Assembly: GCA_032718475.1 (NCBI GenBank)
Contig: JAUCBJ010006308.1
Coordinates: 1-45,008 of the forward strand
Reading direction: 5' to 3'
Source of the DNA: Nemertoderma westbladi
Taxonomy: Eukaryota > Xenacoelomorpha > Nemertodermatida > Nemertodermatidae
Length of the DNA stretch: 45,008 nt
In this document: in pieces, positions 11,087 through 24,054 of the stretch
Layout: each line of letters begins with the position of its first letter
How positions within the stretch are numbered: position 1 is the first letter of the stretch
Notes under the pieces: generated by a model
Database searches by the model: none
The model's input: the letters and a program-made list of their open reading frames with translations, nothing else
Told to the model about the DNA's origin: nothing
Translations under genes and position numbers: made by a program

Positions 11087-12763
11087 TTTAATTTTCGTTT
11101 AATCGCATTTAATTCTCATTTTGGTTCAATTGGCCCAACGCTAGAAAAGGCTATACCGATATCCAACCGGTCCCCAACAAGATATATAAATAATAAACAC
11201 CCAAAATCATTTTCACTAATCGGTACTTGTACCGCTGAGATCTCCCTTTTTATTCTAGAATTGGACAACTCCTGCTCAACCAATGACAATTTCCCACTAA
11301 AATTAGTAAAATTAGCTGTTAAACAAATTGCACCTCGATTAGCCGCGCTTATAAATTTATCCATTGACCAGGGTTTCTTCCCAGATGCCCTAAAGTGTGC
11401 AAAAATTATCCCCGTTTACAAAAATGGTGACCCTTTTGATGTAAACAATTATAGACCTATATCCATTTTGCCAGTTTTCAGTAAATTGTATGAACGTCTC
11501 ATAAATAACCAATTATTATCATATCTGGACAAATTCTCCCACCTCTCTGAATCACAGCACGGCTTCCGTAAAAAAAGGTCCACTACAGACGCGATATTAA
11601 TTACCACAGAAAAAATAAGGAACTGTCTCGATAATCACAACACTGCTTGTCTCATCAGTCTGGACCTTAAAAAAGCGTTCGATACGCTTAACCATAATAT
11701 TTTGTTGAAAAAATTAGAATCATACGGTATCAGGGGTCTCCCGTTAAAACTAATTGCTGACTATCTAAAGGATCGGCAGCATGTAGTTAGTATTAATAAC
11801 GTCCTGTCAGATCCTTTAATCTTGCTTTGCGGTATTCCACAAGGGTCCCTAATCTCCCCTACTTTGTTTTTAATATATATAAACGACCTTCCCAACTCCA
11901 CAAAATTAATCACCACTCTTTTTGCAGACGATACCACACTTCTCCACTTTGATAGAAATCCACATAGGTTGATACAAACAGTAAATGATGAATTAAAGAA
12001 TATTGACCAATGGTTAATAGACAATAGGTTATCCTTAAATCTCACAAAAACAGAATATATTTTTATCTCCAGTACTTATGACAACCATCCAACAACTCAT
12101 CCAATCAAAATCCGTGACCAACTTATAAAAATGAAACCATCTACTAAATTTTTAGGAACATTAATCGATAATAAATTATCTTGGAAACCACACTGTGACT
12201 ATATCCTGTCAAAAATATCTAAAACTATAGGAATTTTTTATAAATTGCGATACATATTTCCTTTAAATATACTTAGACTTCTTTACTACTCCCTGCTATA
12301 TCCTTATATATCCTATGGAATAATTCTCTGGGGAAATACATGCAAAAAATATTTAAATCCAATCCAAATAAAAATAAATAAGGTCATCCGCGCTATAACA
12401 TTCAACCACTACCAGGCACACGCCGCCCCTATCTATAAGTCCCTACATATCCTTCCTCTAGATCTACTATACAAACAAGAAGTAGCAAAATTCATGTTTT
12501 CAATACATCATGGCAACAAACCAGTAGCATTAAAATCTTTATTTCAAAAATCCTCGCAAATACACGAACATTACACTCGATCTAGCTCGCGAGGAAACTA
12601 CTTTATTCCATCTACAAGATTAGTAGTTGCACAAAAATCAATACACTATGACGGGTCAATAGTATGGAATAACCTTCCCCAAAATATTAAATTACAAAAA
12701 TCTCGAAGCAGTTTTATAAAGTACCTAAAAAATCACCTCTTCTCACTGCTTGATCGTATTTAA
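11087..12763 (+). CDS. reverse transcriptase of a LINE, intact from the inter-domain region to the stop
   Basis: This frame stays open for about 558 codons. It would copy the element's RNA into DNA at the target site. The recognisable part runs from the segment before the palm (IGPTLEKAIP) through RPISILPVFSKLYERLI, FRKKRSTTDAI, motif A (SLDLKKAFDTLNHNILL), motif B (GIPQGSLISPTLFLIYINDL), motif C (FADDTTLL, with the two catalytic aspartates) and motif E (FLGTLIDNKLSWKPH). The C-terminal segment ends with WNNLPQNIKLQKSRSSF, typical of the CR1/L2/Jockey group. The first methionine-like start (11261) is a TTG, and coding-type sequence continues upstream, so there is no true start: this is the tail of a longer protein. 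All catalytic residues visible are kept and there is no internal stop, so the copy is young, though it lacks its endonuclease and cannot retrotranspose alone. Confidence 0.9.
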   Translation, partial: FNFRLIAFNSHFGSIGPTLEKAIPISNRSPTRYINNKHPKSFSLIGTCTAEISLFILELDNSCSTNDNFPLKLVKLAVKQIAPRLAALINLSIDQGFFPDALKCAKIIPVYKNGDPFDVNNYRPISILPVFSKLYERLINNQLLSYLDKFSHLSESQHGFRKKRSTTDAILITTEKIRNCLDNHNTACLISLDLKKAFDTLNHNILLKKLESYGIRGLPLKLIADYLKDRQHVVSINNVLSDPLILLCGIPQGSLISPTLFLIYINDLPNSTKLITTLFADDTTLLHFDRNPHRLIQTVNDELKNIDQWLIDNRLSLNLTKTEYIFISSTYDNHPTTHPIKIRDQLIKMKPSTKFLGTLIDNKLSWKPHCDYILSKISKTIGIFYKLRYIFPLNILRLLYYSLLYPYISYGIILWGNTCKKYLNPIQIKINKVIRAITFNHYQAHAAPIYKSLHILPLDLLYKQEVAKFMFSIHHGNKPVALKSLFQKSSQIHEHYTRSSSRGNYFIPSTRLVVAQKSIHYDGSIVWNNLPQNIKLQKSRSSFIKYLKNHLFSLLDRI

Positions 12764-13206
12764 AACTCCGAAAACTAGTTTTCCCAAAAAATTTATTCTT
12801 ATCTAAATTGTTATTATTTAAATAATTATTTCCCCATAATTTACTTATTATTCGCGCATAATTTCATAACTAGATGTTAGTAACTATAATTTGTAAGCAT
12901 CTATGATTCGGTGAAAGCCCATCGTCCTCATTTCGTGTTCGCCGTCGCCCTTCATGTCTCTGATTAGTAAATCCACCCCTTGCCCCCCCCCCCCCCCTAT
13001 ATTCCCCACTACATCTTCCTCCTGTCATCTACCGTTATAATTACATCTAAAATTACATTAATACCGAAATATTTACATTTCATCACCTGTTATAATTTGG
13101 CCGCACTAGCTCTGTAGAGCTATGGCCTAGTCTAAACTGTGCTATGGTTTGTGCTTACGTGAGAAATGTAAAAAAATGTAAATTAAATTGAATTGAAAAA
13201 AAAAAA
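11087..13206 (+). mobile_element. 5'-truncated CR1/L2-like non-LTR retrotransposon
   Basis: The element consists of the second half of a LINE ORF2 and a 3' untranslated region of about 440 bp ending in aattaaattgaattg and an A-run (13196-13206), the usual 3' end of a retroposed copy. The 5' boundary is taken as the start of the open frame, after a stop at 11084; the apurinic endonuclease domain that normally precedes the reverse transcriptase is absent, as expected from incomplete reverse transcription. The 3' part has a 15-C tract (12983-12997) and a gagctatggcctagtct hairpin-prone segment. No target duplication could be fixed because the 5' end is uncertain. Confidence 0.85.
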
Positions 13207-13277
13207 CTTAGTATAAAACGCCACAACAAATTACCGTACTGTAAAGTAATTCACAACCCACAACCAGGGACCTGGGA

Positions 13278-13921
13278 CAGGGACAGGATACGATATGATT
13301 CGAAAATTGATACGTAAATTTCGTATTTCGTATCGCAGTAATTTATTCGTATCGAATTTCGTATCGTATCATAAAAATTGACTTCGTATCGTATAATACG
13401 AATAAATAGTTTTCGTATTTCGTATCGGTTTTTCGTTTCTTATTATTTTATAAATATTATGTTTTTAACAGTCAATCGAGAGATCACACCACTTATTTAT
13501 TAACATTTTTTTTCTCAATATTGGTGTATAAATTAGGATGAAGCTTATAGTTTTATTATGTCAATAAAATGTGTAAGAAAGGAGGAGGATCGTTAATCAC
13601 ACTATTGGGCCATGTTTCATAACGTTGTTATGGATGTATAGCCAGACACATTGAAATAATAAATATTTGCCTATTATATAGAAATTTATATGATTTTCTA
13701 ACTGCAATACAAAATACAATACATATATTTTTATCAAGTTTTAGATAAAATACGATACGAAAAAAATACGAAATATTTTTCGTATTTCGTATCGTATCTT
13801 GGATTTTTCGTATCGTATCAGCGTATCGTATTTTCTCAAAATTGCATTCGTATCATTTCGTATCGTGAATAATTATTTCGTATCGTATCGTATTTTCGTA
13901 TCGTATCGTATCCTGTCCCTG
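13278..13921. mobile_element. hAT-like MITE with CAGGGACAGG termini
   Basis: CAGGGACAGGATACGATA at the left end is exactly inverted at the right end, where the sequence finishes tatcctgtccctg. Beginning with CAGGG is typical of hAT elements. Both ends carry arrays of cgtatttcgtatcgtatc, so the two halves can pair over a long distance, while the centre (about 13440-13740) is unique. There is no transposase frame. I could not see a clean 8-bp target duplication: the right flank taaagtta resembles taaagtaa at 13242-13249, but that lies about 30 bp outside the left terminus. Confidence 0.75.
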
Positions 13922-13929
13922 TAAAGTTA

Positions 13930-14980
13930 TATTATTTAGAAAATACGATGTCGAAAATACGATACGGTGTCTTATCCACCACTGAAAGACGGCTGCAGAT
14001 GACAGGATGACATGACATCTGCCATCTCTGCTAATCGTAAATCGTTCCAGGCACTTAAACTGGCATTCTTCCTCTCCTCCCCCAGTGCCTCCGGTACAAT
14101 TAAACATCTACTTTTAAAATATTATTGCGAGTGCAGTAGGTACCGGTAATGCGGTTGTCTGGTACTGGCGGCAGGGCGGTAGGCCTGACAGTGGTCAAAT
14201 TAAGTTAAGTATTTTTCTAGAAAATACCGTTTTTACACGTGCTGCGCGAAGGGCACAAATTTACACCACATTAAATCAGTAAATACACGACCTGGCCAAA
14301 GACATGTCCAATGTCTGTCTGTAAATTTTCCGGCAAATTGAAGGAAAATTGAGGAAATGATGCACATTTGAAAACAGGCAAAAATTGACTTTTCGAGAAA
14401 AAAAAAGTCATAAACTCATGATTTTCATTCGTGCTGCTCGAAGCGGAAAATCACCCTAATTTAAAATTTTTTTTCTTTGAAGTCACACATAGGTCAGAGA
14501 GTGTATGTGTGAAATCGAATCGATCCAAAAATGGCCACTGGGGAAAGGTGTTTGTCACTGTGCCTCAAATGTGATAGAACCATTCCTGCATATTTATCAT
14601 CTGCGACATAGTGTTTTATTTGATTCATTTTGAGCCGTATTCTTTTATTTGATTACGGATTATGCCATCAGTAAGTGCTTTATGCCTTGTTGGTTTTCCC
14701 TCCATATATTTTTAATTTAACTGTCTATTGTATTGTATTGTATTTCACTCCAAATAAAATAAATTAAATTAACAACTGAACAAACACTAACGAAAAGGCA
14801 TATATAATTGGTTGTATATTTAATCCAACATATGGAACATATTTGATTAGACTCTATAAAAACTGAATACAACAAAATAAGTAAATAAAATACAATACTG
14901 GAAAGTAAAAATACGGACAGGGGGGGGGGGGGGGGGGGGTGGCTACATACATGGTTTGTCGGTTGTCATTAGTCCTCGTT
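13930..14980. other. no gene recognised; 20-G tract near the end
   Basis: AT-rich, with no coding frame of note. A run of 20 G occupies 14920-14939. The words tattgtattgtattgtattt at about 14727 form a small microsatellite. Confidence 0.4.
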
Positions 14981-14981
14981 G

Positions 14982-15780
14982 TCAGCTGTCCTCAGCTCCG
15001 ATGTGCACTGCGGTACGTGTACACTCGCAGTAGTGTTCCTTAGCAGTTGCAGGGGAACCGCACATCCAACACACGCATTCATCTGAGGGTCTCCAGCAGT
15101 TTGTTTTTGTACATATTCGGTGGTGGCAGCCGTTCGATATAAGCAGCGCGGCAGAGCGACGATTGGTTAGTCCAGTCAGGTATATTCCAGAATCCAGGGG
15201 GTTATCAATTGCATTGAGGATCGCTGTTGTTGATGAGAACTTGCTAATTCCACACCACAACTTCCAGTAAAAAGCCCGAACGCGGCGAATATGGTCCAGT
15301 TGTGTGATTTCACTGTGGTGTGCGAATATGCTACAGCCATAGGATGTTGATGGCAGTATGATAGATTGTCATATACGTTTTGCTGATTCGATCGATATTA
15401 TACGCATATTCACCTTGGTAGCGATCATTACACAATTGGAGACTTCTTTTGAATATAAATGATCGAAATGGCCACGTGCACCATTTTTAGTAGATAGAAT
15501 AACCCCCAGGTATTGGAAAGTATTCTGGAATTCAATTGATTGGCCGTTGTATTCTAGAACATCATTACGTGATAATCTACTGATCTACCTCCCTTGCGGA
15601 ACTTTACTGCTTTGGTTTTATCGAGATTTACCTGGAGCCCATTCGTTTTACAATAATCTGCCAATTTATTTAAGCTGATTTGTACGTCTGCGATTGTGTC
15701 ACCAACAATAACAAGGTCATCAGCATACATAAAAAGGCATATATAAAATAAACAAGTTAAGCTGTAGGCATTAATTACGG
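14982..15780 (-). pseudogene. broken LINE reverse transcriptase, C-terminal half
   Basis: Read on the minus strand, the fragment starts just before motif C (YADDLVIVGD), continues NKLADYCKTNGLQVNLDKTK and KFRKGG, then after a one-base shift near 15580 reads DVLEYNGQSIEFQNTFQYLG (motif E). A stop follows near 15375 (codon after SAKRI). The same frame resumes as ILPSTSYGCSIF and RVRAFYWKLWCGISK and ends with a zinc-knuckle-like CWMCG...HYCEC before a stop at 14982. That cysteine/histidine tail is typical of I/R1-like LINE proteins and absent from the intact LINE at 11 kb, so this is a different lineage. The fingers and motifs A and B are missing; at about 15795 the sequence changes into a foldback-element fragment. 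Confidence 0.8.
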
Positions 15781-15794
15781 TAATTAATTTAAAT

Positions 15795-15965
15795 TTCACT
15801 ATAAGGATGAAGAATAGTTGCAGTGTAACTGGTGGAATATCGCCGGAAACACCTTTTTCAAACACTTGTAGCTAAAGATTGAAAGCAAAAATAAAAATTC
15901 TGGCTCACCCAGGGCTGCACGGAGGAGGAGGGAGGTGAAACTATCTACAGATTTATGTTTCAAAT
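15795..15965 (+). mobile_element. partial copy of the 36-kb foldback element
   Basis: It shares, in order, actataagg, gtaactgg, aatatcg, cacttttt, acgcttgtagct-like text, gtaaaaattct, ctcacc, gaggaggagggag and gtttcaaat with 36450-36605. By eye about three quarters of positions match. Only this inner arm is present; the outer tips are missing. Confidence 0.7.
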
Positions 15966-15999
15966 CCGATCCGATCCAACCCTCCCTTGCAATTAGCAA

Positions 16000-16697
16000 C
16001 TTAATTTTTCACATTCACAACTTAGATTGTTCGCAATGCGAACGTGGCAAACTTCTTACAGCAATTTCATGTTTACAGGGAGCAACTTCATCGGCAACCC
16101 GAGTTTTTCACCAAGTTGCTGAGAAAGTTACTCAAATGGTTGTCACGTGTAAACCGGTCTTAAGATTACATTTGCATTGTAATGTTGAAGTAATGAAATG
16201 CAGTACCGGACCGGTATAAATAATTGAAGCATTACAATTATTACAAAATTGTATGGCCATTGTATTTTAATATGGCGCGCATATGGCATAACACAAACAT
16301 ACATACAGACAGACATGACTTGTGCGCTTTTCACTTAATCTGAAGTCTGAACCCGTGTGGGTGTTGCGCGCTTTTTGTCAGTATTCCAAGCAGGGGCCCT
16401 GCCCTACATCCTACAACAAACTGTACAATATTTAACAAATTGGTTCAAAAACACAAATATTTACCATTTCCGTAGTCTGTTAGTTATAGTTTTCGGCTCA
16501 ACTTATATATTTTATAAAAACTCTGCTGCTGGTTTAAAATGTTACCGGTACATTATATATTAAAGCTATATAAATTTAATTAGGCAACTAATAGACCCAA
16601 GTACTGTAGAGTTGAGCACAGTGGCAGCAGATAATGGTATTGACAGATGGGAGGCCATGAGGAGGTAAATTGCGGACATAGCAGGCCTATCTTTTAC
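16000..16697. other. no gene recognised
   Basis: Short open frames without recognisable domains. The segment gtgttgcgcgctttttgtca (about 16358-16378) repeats one at 10265, marking a dispersed repeat edge. Confidence 0.4.
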
Positions 16698-16920
16698 CTG
16701 AGCCGCTAGCTGAATGGTTAGAGCGTCAGACTTTCAACACGGGGGTCACCAGTTCGATCCCACTTGGATGTCATTGCCGACTTTGCAAAAGCTGTCCCCA
16801 ACAAAAAGTTATATAATACTAGGCCTTCTAGACATAGACATGTAATTAATATTTACATTACATCTTTGTGGGACTTCGCGCAGCACCAAATCTAGATGAG
16901 GCAAGCAGTACAATTCGTGT
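16698..16920 (+). repeat. tRNA-derived SINE-like sequence
   Basis: The head has an A-box-like tagctgaatggttagagcg (16707-16725) and a B-box-like accagttcgatccc (16748-16761) at tRNA spacing, that is, an internal RNA polymerase III promoter. The anticodon stem does not pair and the acceptor stem is absent, so it is not a working tRNA. The body runs to tttgtgggacttcgcgcagc, which resembles the tail part of the SINE at 40.2-40.5 kb. Confidence 0.6.
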
Positions 16921-17504
16921 ACCTGTTCAATACCCCTAGCGGTCGACATAGGAACTATAGAAGTTAATTAATGGCAGGGGGATGACACAGGCACACCCTA
17001 CGTTAAACTAGTATTACATTACAAGATCACACTAATTTATACTTTTTTATCTATTTCAGCTGGCGCTCTGTCCAACTATATATATATACTTCTACTACCG
17101 TACCGGTACCTACTGGATAACGATTTGGGTGAGTGTGATTTACAGTCGGTACTTAATTAATTAATTATCGTTAACAATTCTGATGTTTTAAGTTTTGATT
17201 TTTGCGGTGATAATAAAGGCTGATTACGCTTTTGGTGTTGGTTTCGATATTTTGAATATATAATATTACAGATACCGGTATTTTTCTAGGGATTTGATCT
17301 AAGCCTGTAGTATTTTTCTTAAATTTTATATAAAATTTAAACTTCAGATTGAGATTTAAACTTTAATTCCAAAATTATAAATTTACTATACACTTGTACT
17401 ACGTTTATATGTAGGATAATTTTATATAATAATTATAATCTATATATAAATGTTGCGTACCGGTATTTATTTATCCATTTCTAATATATATATGTCATAT
17501 GTTG

Positions 17505-17720
17505 CAGGGCTCAGTTTGAACCGGTCCACCCAATCTGGTTCGAATATGGGTCAGGCGAGGAGACGTAAATTACCCAGGCACCATTGCATTGCCATGGAAA
17601 CTGGGGAAACTTGCGTCCCAAACATAGTATGGCCACCTTGATGGAGGCTATTCGAGTCATAGGTATAGGCCCTAACACGTTTTTGGCAGCAAAAAAACGC
17701 AAAGCCGTGGCTTTGGTGTT
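17505..17720 (+). repeat. dispersed repeat, plus-strand copy
   Basis: It contains ctcagtttgaaccgg, ggttcgaatatgggtca, ataggccctaacacg and tttttggcagcaaa in this order. All four recur, inverted as a block, at 34345-34580. The tggttcgaa phrase resembles a polymerase III B box. I cannot name the family. Confidence 0.7.
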
Positions 17721-17899
17721 GTATATTATATTAAAGGTACGTTGAGTTGCTTATTAATTAAAATTATATATTAGAAGTTGAACGCCGGGAAGTATTTGTA
17801 ACATAACCATGTTTGTTTAATATCTGAGTACCTGACTGCGTGTCCTAGTATGTATGTAAGGTGGGGGTGTGTGTATGTATGTGTATATAGGTGGTATAT

Positions 17900-18187
17900 G
17901 TGACGTGTGTTGTGTGTGTAGTAGGTGCTATAATATGTGACGTGTGTTGTGTGTGTAGTAGGTGCTATAATATGTGACGTGTGTTGTGTGTGTAGTAGGT
18001 GCTATAATATGTGACGTGTGTTGTGTGTGTAGTAGGTGCTATAATATGTGACGTGTGTTGTGTGTGTAGTGGGTGCTATAATATGTGACGTGTGTTGTGT
18101 GTGTAGTAGGTGCTATAATATGTGACGTGTGTTGTGTGTGTAGTAGGTGCTATAATATGTGACGTGTGTTGTGTGTGTAGTAGGTAT
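17900..18187 (+). repeat. 37-bp minisatellite, 8 copies
   Basis: Units start gtgacgtgtgttgtgtgtgt at 17900, 17937, 17974 and every 37 bp onwards, and each ends agtaggtgctataatat. Copies are nearly identical (one has agtggg), so the expansion is recent. Confidence 0.95.
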
Positions 18188-20240
18188 TGTGTTCGCGGTA
18201 TTAGGAACTGATACCTCGGGGACTTAATATCACAGTGTTGCAATGGGATCGGGATTACAACAGTAGGGATCGGGATTTCCCTTGTCAGGATTTGTAATTT
18301 TATTGCGGCCATACTCATCCAAAAATCTCATGTACTAATATGTATTGTATATATGTATATCGAGTATCGTATATGTAATAGCATCTACTTCAATCCGAAT
18401 GAATCGCTGCCACATAAAAATGTTTATCATATTCAATAAAATGCAACAAGTGTCCGTTATATTATTTATAATAGACATTTAGACATTCATGTATATATAT
18501 TTGATACATTAAGGGCACGTGTTTGTATTAAAATAAATTGGACTATTAAGTTTATGGACCTCTTCTGAGGAATTGGTTCAAAAAATTTGAAATTTGTGGG
18601 GGAACTAATTTTGCATGTGTCTCAGTCATGGTAGCAGAATAAATACAAAAAATTATTTCTATCACCAGAAATTTTCAAAGTGAAAAATGTAAAAAAAAAG
18701 TATTTTTGTCGTTTTTAGTGATGTAACTTTTGAAATTTCTAACTTATTCTATTATTATTCTAATTTCTTTGAAAGAAGTTTTCCTGGTCGCAGAATCATT
18801 TTGAGTGTCAGTTTTAACATTTGACGACTTCCAAATTGTCTGTATGGCTGTCGGTTATATTTGACGGGACAGACTCACACGCTAAATTTGAATACTAACA
18901 TCAGAAATGAAGTCACCGACCCCGAAAACCCATATACGGAATTTTTTAGAAATATAGTATGCTTTTTATTGACGGACAGACCGGTGATTCAGAAATCAGT
19001 TATAAATCATGTAAATCAATCAATCTGTCACAAATCATCTTATCAATCATCCAATGAAAATCCTCCAAAATTACTGCAGTCGAAGTCCGTATCGGAATCT
19101 TAATTAGAGCTCTCACTTTACTTAACCAAATCGGAGTCTGATCAAGTCGGAATCAAATCGGAGCTTCCCACTAAGGTAGCACTATAGGTGATTGTAAAAG
19201 CAAAACCGTTATCTATTCTTTTACTTTATTATTCATTATTTATGTTTTTGTTATTGGAAGAAATTGTACATTTCTTTACAATTCTACAAATTTTATGCTG
19301 CAGGGTATATAATATAAATTCAGATATAGCAAATCCCGATAAATCCAGTGTAGATCCATTAATGTACTTTATTACTAAATTTAGGTTTTGGTTTGGTTTG
19401 TTATTACATAAGAGGCCTTCATTGATTTAATATTTTGTTACTCTTACTTTTAAGTACTAATTCATTGCGATAGGTACGGTATTGGATAAGTTTACTTTAC
19501 CTTCATGTACGTACGGTCTCACCCCCAATGACCCATGCCTACCGGTACCGGTATATAGGGATATTTATTTATGTGTGGATTTTTATGATTTATGATTGGT
19601 ACCGGTACATTATTATGAGTGGATATTGTGTGTGTCAACTAAAAATTGTACTTAACCCACTAGTCTACTTCACCCAGTAATCTTCCCAATGCCGCCAATT
19701 TCGGCCATGGCTTTTGTTTTCATTCCAGGGGGAATGCCACTGCTGTCATTGTGTGCCCTAGGGCCTGTCCTATGATAAACTACAAGTTCAAATTCTCAAT
19801 AGTAACTAAACAATACGTGAGGGGGGGGGGGGGGGGGGGGGGTAATATAAGTTGCGTAATGTGGAAGCCTGGTTCAAAATTCACTGATGCCTTATATTAT
19901 AACTCCGTTATATTATAACTAAGTCGGACAACAATAGGTTATTGTTAGTTCCTCTTAACTAAACAGAAAAAAAGGCCCCATTTCTTCCGCATATTATCGG
20001 AAAGGCTGACACCAAACTAGCTACAATAACGCCTATAACGGTCATCAATATTACGGAAAATAATTGCACCAATTGGTATTGTGCCCCATTTCCTTTACCT
20101 ATAAGTATTTAAGATTTATTACTTACCGGTCAAACGTGAATTAATTATATATACTCTCCAATTAGCAAAATCTGTTGTTATTATAATATTAAATTTAGTT
20201 ACTTTCCATTATTGTGGAATGTAAAGTAACACTTTACTAT
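18188..20240. other. no gene recognised; 22-G tract
   Basis: AT-rich sequence with small open frames of 80 codons or less and no domain. A run of 22 G stands at 19821-19842. The stretch at about 18720-18870 (cagttttaac..., tgtctgtatggctgtcggttatatttgacgg) resembles 39690-39970, so it is a dispersed repeat. The 19500-19610 part is rich in taccggta. Confidence 0.4.
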
Positions 20241-20254
20241 TTGTTTGTCTGCAG
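20241..20254 (+). promoter_or_regulatory. possible 3' splice site of a 5'-leader intron
   Basis: The pyrimidine-rich ttgtttgtctgcag ends 68 bp before the helicase start codon and fits an animal 3' splice site. The second helicase gene has a comparable site at a similar distance, which supports a shared leader intron. No donor was identified. Confidence 0.4.
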
Positions 20255-20301
20255 CTCAACAAACCTAAGTTCATCCTATCTATCTTCTACACCCGAGCTA
20301 A

Positions 20302-21951
<1,650 letters not shown>

Positions 21952-22610
21952 TATTACCTCACTATCACAGTCTTTGTCTATAAACTGCGATCCGAGATGT
22001 CGGCGTAATGATGTTAGCTCCGCACGTCTACCTACATACAAACTGGTCTTAATTATATCTGAGGTAGAAGATATATACCCTCAAGTTTGAGATTATTTAT
22101 ATTTACTACAATGTAACACTCTTGTATGACTGTCAGTCTGTCAGGTCGCAGTCTATTAATTTGTTGTCGTATTATTCTAACCCTTATACGTAACAGCTAA
22201 CGTGTTATGAGTGAGTGACACCCATTTTATTAAGTATAAACCCAATTTGAGTCTTTTACACTCTTCAAATATTAGGTAACTATTTTTAAGCAACATTGTA
22301 GGACTTCACTTAACCTATAGAATATAGTTTATAAATTATTAGGTTTACTAATTCAAACAATATTTAAGTAACCCGCTGTTTTCGTAACAACTGCAAGTAA
22401 CCTATATGCTTATTGTTGCTCACTTACTTTCTTTGCTAGATATTATCAGTGTTTGTGGACTGGACAGGAACATGGTGTAACATTGTAATGTAACATTTAG
22501 GTTTGTCGGTTATTTTTGATAAAATGGGTGTCTTTATATCCTCGTTTGATCCTGTTTTTACTTTGTTTCTAAACAGATTGTATTAAAGGCAGTTACCAAT
22601 TGGTGCTGTT
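21952..22610 (+). other. probable 3' untranslated region of helicase copy 1
   Basis: No coding frame follows the stop. An ATTAAA at 22582-22587 is a candidate poly(A) signal, with a gtgctgtt-rich stretch soon after. The end of the transcript cannot be fixed from sequence. Confidence 0.35.
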
Positions 22611-23509
22611 CAATATTCTACCAGCCTCTTTTACTTCAAGTTTTCACTGATTTTAATTTCTTGTAGCTGATATTTGGCACCAGTGCAATGTATTACTCAA
22701 TGCACGTATGTTGTTTTATGTTACTGGAAATTGCATAAGTGACCTAAATAGTTTTTAAATATTTATTTATTTACATTGGGAGCGGGGCGGGGCCTGGTCA
22801 ATTTTTGGGTTTCACGAAACTTTAATATTTAGTTTCCGCATCTTTGTATCAGCTGTTTCAATCCGCTATAAATAAGGGGGGGGGGGGTCGCATTCTGGCT
22901 TTTCGCAAACCTAAAACAAAGTTATGTAATCTGTGATATTGACTTTCGTTTATTGTTAATTCTCCGACATGGTGTGTGTGGGTTGGGAGAGCAGAAAGTG
23001 ATATCATACCATCCCGGTATGTAATTTTAATGTAGCTGTGTGTGTACCGTACACGGCAGAACGGTGCATCGGTACTACAGCTAGGTATTGACATAATTTG
23101 TGTTTTATCATTAATATTGTGGGCGACTCTATTTGTCAGAAAATATTAAATCTTTTCTTATGCCGATGACGATGTAGGCCTAGTAATGATATTTGAATTT
23201 TATTAAATTAATTTACCCTGTTAATGACTAAAGGGGACACAAAAATAATAATATCATTTTTAAGAACATGTCAAAGAAATCCAATCAAAAATAATCAAGC
23301 GACCCAATATTTTGTGGAATAAATTATATCAGATATAAGCCGACTGCAGTGTGGTAATAAGATAAAGTCAAACATACTGCACCAACCCAACACTCTCCAC
23401 AGATGATGTTGTATCTTGTATGCTACCGAATCAGTCATGGTACAGTAACTGGAGGACTTCTGATATGGTAAATAATAACATAAATAAGGGGTGTAAACGT
23501 TACACTGGT
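22611..23509. other. no gene recognised; short 12-G tract and truncated module
   Basis: A run of 12 G occupies 22876-22887. CGTTTATTGTT at 22947 is a truncated copy of the dispersed module. The part at about 23120-23170 resembles 3025-3075. No coding frame with a domain was seen. Confidence 0.4.
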
Positions 23510-23796
23510 GCAGACAGTGGTGCAGACAATGATGCAGATAGTGGTGCAGACTCCTGGTGCAGACAGTGGTGCAGACACTGGTGCGGACAGTGGTGCAGAC
23601 AGTGGTGCAGACACTGGTGCAGATAGTGGTGCAGACAGTGGTGCAGACAGTGGTGCAGACAATGATGCAGATAGTGGTGCAGACTCCTGGTGCAGACAGT
23701 GGTGCAGACACTGGTGCGGACAGTGGTGCAGACAGTGGTGCAGACACTGGTGCAGACAGTGGTGCAGGCACTGGTGCAGACACTAGTGCAGACAGT
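23510..23796 (+). repeat. 12-bp minisatellite (tggtgcagacag) with 133-bp higher-order repeat
   Basis: About 24 units of tggtgcagacag with variants (cactgg, atagtgg, aatgatg, ggtgcgg). The variant ctcctggtgcagacag recurs at 23551 and 23684, so a 133-bp block of 11 units was duplicated. Because 12 is a multiple of 3, all six frames stay open; these are not genes. The same unit occurs inverted at 26118-26275. Confidence 0.95.
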
Positions 23797-23860
23797 AAAG
23801 GAGCAGGTTAGTAAAGGATCAGGTTTCAGAGGAGTATTGGGGGAACCAAAACAATAAACG
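23797..23860 (-). repeat. dispersed module copy next to the 12-bp array
   Basis: On the minus strand it reads CGTTTATTGTTTTGGTTCC, ccaatactcctctg, AACCTGATCCTTT, ACTAACCTGCTCCTTT. Same subtype as 5501-5565. It joins the minisatellite directly at gacagtaaaggagc. Confidence 0.85.
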
Positions 23861-23867
23861 TTATTGT

Positions 23868-23930
23868 TTTGCGGGCAAAGAATACCCACGGGCTAAGAAT
23901 ACTCGCGGGCTAAGAATTCCTGAGACCTTA
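23868..23930 (+). repeat. three direct repeats of (g)cgggc(t/a)aagaat
   Basis: The phrase recurs as gcgggcaaagaat, acgggctaagaat and gcgggctaagaat at 16-20-bp spacing directly beside the module copy. Related gcgggc(a/g)aag words stand beside the module at 33115-33160 and 43045-43075. Confidence 0.75.
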
Positions 23931-24054
23931 CTGTAGTTAGTGCATGTATATCCCCAGCATGAGACAATAACTTAATTAGCTCGTTTTATTATAATAAGCA
24001 CTGGCTCCAGTAAAGGTAAACAAATTAAAAATACTCTGTATAAAGGTGATTGGG

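Noticed and set aside
13242-13929. Target duplication of the hAT-like MITE (taaagtaa/taaagtta)
   Set aside because: The left copy is about 30 bp outside the terminus and the 8-mers are not identical, so I do not count it as proven.
16698-16775. Functional tRNA gene
   Set aside because: Polymerase III boxes are present, but the anticodon and acceptor stems do not pair, which fits a SINE head.
19700-19790. Possible exon after ttttgttttcattccag
   Set aside because: The following open stretch is short, has no recognisable protein match and no donor pairing.
23295-23889. Several overlapping Cys-rich or Ala/Asp-rich frames
   Set aside because: All are translations of the 12-bp minisatellite, open in every frame.
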